DNA from: Chitinophagaceae bacterium
GTDB taxonomy: Bacteria > Bacteroidota > Bacteroidia > Chitinophagales > Chitinophagaceae
Length of the DNA stretch: 64,000 bases
Assembly: GCA_016720825.1 (NCBI GenBank)
Contig: JADKJV010000002.1
Coordinates: forward strand, 124,001 to 188,000
Reading direction: 5' to 3'
Positions 63,329-64,000 of this stretch are shown here, piece after piece; positions within the stretch are counted from its first letter, which is position 1; each line of letters begins with the position of its first letter. A model generated the notes under the pieces. The model made no database searches, was not told the origin of the DNA, and saw nothing but the letters and a program-made list of their open reading frames with translations. Made by a program: the position numbers and the translations under genes.

Positions 63329-64000
63329 TTAATGATCCCTTTTTACCAGGAACGAAGCCAGGTTCTGCAGGGGTTCCTTGCGTTTGGAAAGAACAGCAAT
63401 GTCTTCCAGGTGGTTAAGGGCTTCGTCCAGGTATTTATTCTTTAATTCCAGGGCCCAGGCATCCACCCCACAGGCATGATAAATGGATAAAACTTTCGCA
63501 ATCTTATCAGGCGCATTACCTGCCAGCTGGGCTTCGAGTTCTTTTTTCTGGGCCGGTGTGGTCATTTCCAGCGCATGAATCAGCAAAAATGTTTTCTTAT
63601 TGGCCAGGATATCGCCACCCACCTGTTTACCGAATTTTTGGGGATCACCAAACGCATCAAGGTAATCATCCTGTACCTGGAAGGCCATACCCAGTTTCTG
63701 ACCAAATGCATACAGCAGGTTCTGGTTCCTTTCACCGGAACCACCCAGAATGGCTCCCATCTTCAGGCTGGCTGCTAAAAGCACTGATGTTTTCAGCCGG
63801 ATCATATCGAGGTATTCATCGAGGTGAACCGTTTCTGCTTTTTCAAAATCCATATCCAGTTGCTGGCCTTCGCAAACTTCACGGGCTGTATCGTTGAACA
63901 ATTTCAGGATTGCAGGGAGGATGGCGGGATCAATACCTGCCAGGTATTCATAGGCTTTTACCAGCATCACATCACCGGCAAGTAAAGCTGTGTTATCACC
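63329..64000 (-). CDS. Polyprenyl diphosphate synthase, C-terminal part
   Basis: The frame continues to the edge of the window, so the N-terminus with the first DDxxD motif is outside. The visible 223 residues start GDNTALLAGDVMLVKAYEY, continue with EVCEGQQLDMDFE and the second Asp-rich motif QVQDDYLDAFGDPQKFGK, then GGDILANKKTFLLIHAL and a helical end. It condenses isopentenyl diphosphate with allylic diphosphates to make farnesyl, geranylgeranyl or longer chains for quinones and other lipids. Product length cannot be told without the N-terminal part. Confidence 0.93.
   Translation of the reverse strand, partial: GDNTALLAGDVMLVKAYEYLAGIDPAILPAILKLFNDTAREVCEGQQLDMDFEKAETVHLDEYLDMIRLKTSVLLAASLKMGAILGGSGERNQNLLYAFGQKLGMAFQVQDDYLDAFGDPQKFGKQVGGDILANKKTFLLIHALEMTTPAQKKELEAQLAGNAPDKIAKVLSIYHACGVDAWALELKNKYLDEALNHLEDIAVLSKRKEPLQNLASFLVKRDH

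Overview
This 64 kb window is chromosomal DNA from a member of the Bacteroidota, most likely Chitinophagaceae or a close relative. The evidence is the TAnnTTTG promoter box upstream of many genes, two type IX secretion cargo proteins (one with the type A tail, one with the gliding-motility type B tail) next to a PorP/SprF gene, the Bacteroidota families DUF1599 and BT_3928, general lack of strong Shine-Dalgarno sequences, and many lipoproteins. Nothing looks like a prophage, integrative element or insertion sequence, and there is no transposase, integrase, CRISPR array or tRNA that I can see.

Layout. 0-5.3 kb: end of an NrnA-like phosphoesterase, an FKBP lipoprotein, folP, DUF1599, a BT_3928 membrane protein, an ABC permease and a DUF721 protein. 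5.3-9.7 kb: recF, pdhA, a TPR membrane protein, ribH and a LutA-like CCG protein. 9.7-12.4 kb: a molybdopterin oxidoreductase plus cytochrome b pair bracketed by inverted repeat clusters. 12.4-18.2 kb: fasciclin, EVE, a small lipocalin-like protein, a VWA lipoprotein, a zinc-less sirtuin and a saccharopine dehydrogenase-like protein. 18.4-23.7 kb: gyrA and three proteins of unknown role. 23.9-31 kb: type II NADH dehydrogenase, a cytochrome c lipoprotein, serA, a serine hydrolase and the fused NAD(P)HX repair enzyme. 31.2-35.7 kb: membrane pyrophosphatase hppA and a BlaI/BlaR1 pair. 36.1-43.3 kb: PorP plus a roughly 2000-residue PKD adhesin-like protein. 43.9-50.3 kb: pyrimidine and cofactor genes (pyrE, pyrB, pyrR, coaD) mixed with NUDIX, thioesterase, HMA and pruA. 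50.4-64 kb: SBBP-type secreted protein, prfB, a triple rhodanese, dienelactone hydrolase, lipoproteins, a CPBP protein, RNase P RNA, a Smr protein, an amino-acid permease and the end of a polyprenyl synthase.

The most unusual signal is not a gene. Many gene 3' ends carry degenerate tandem repeats with a period of 7 (once 8) bases. The unit sequence differs from locus to locus, but the array repeatedly starts at the stop codon of the neighbouring gene, and convergent genes carry the same unit facing each other, so the region can fold into a long hairpin. I count about a dozen such loci. Nine genes have a stop codon inside or beside an array, and seven of those stops are TAG, which is otherwise rare here.

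A second global feature is eleven single-base frameshifts in nine otherwise well-conserved genes, nearly all at short homopolymers and including essential genes (prfB, pyrE). These look like sequencing or assembly errors rather than decay, so the affected genes are annotated as single full-length CDS. Separate from these is a genuine programmed +1 frameshift signal at the start of prfB. The well-defined 5' end of RNase P RNA calibrates the promoter-to-start distance and suggests that prfB, serA and the sirtuin gene are transcribed nearly leaderless.
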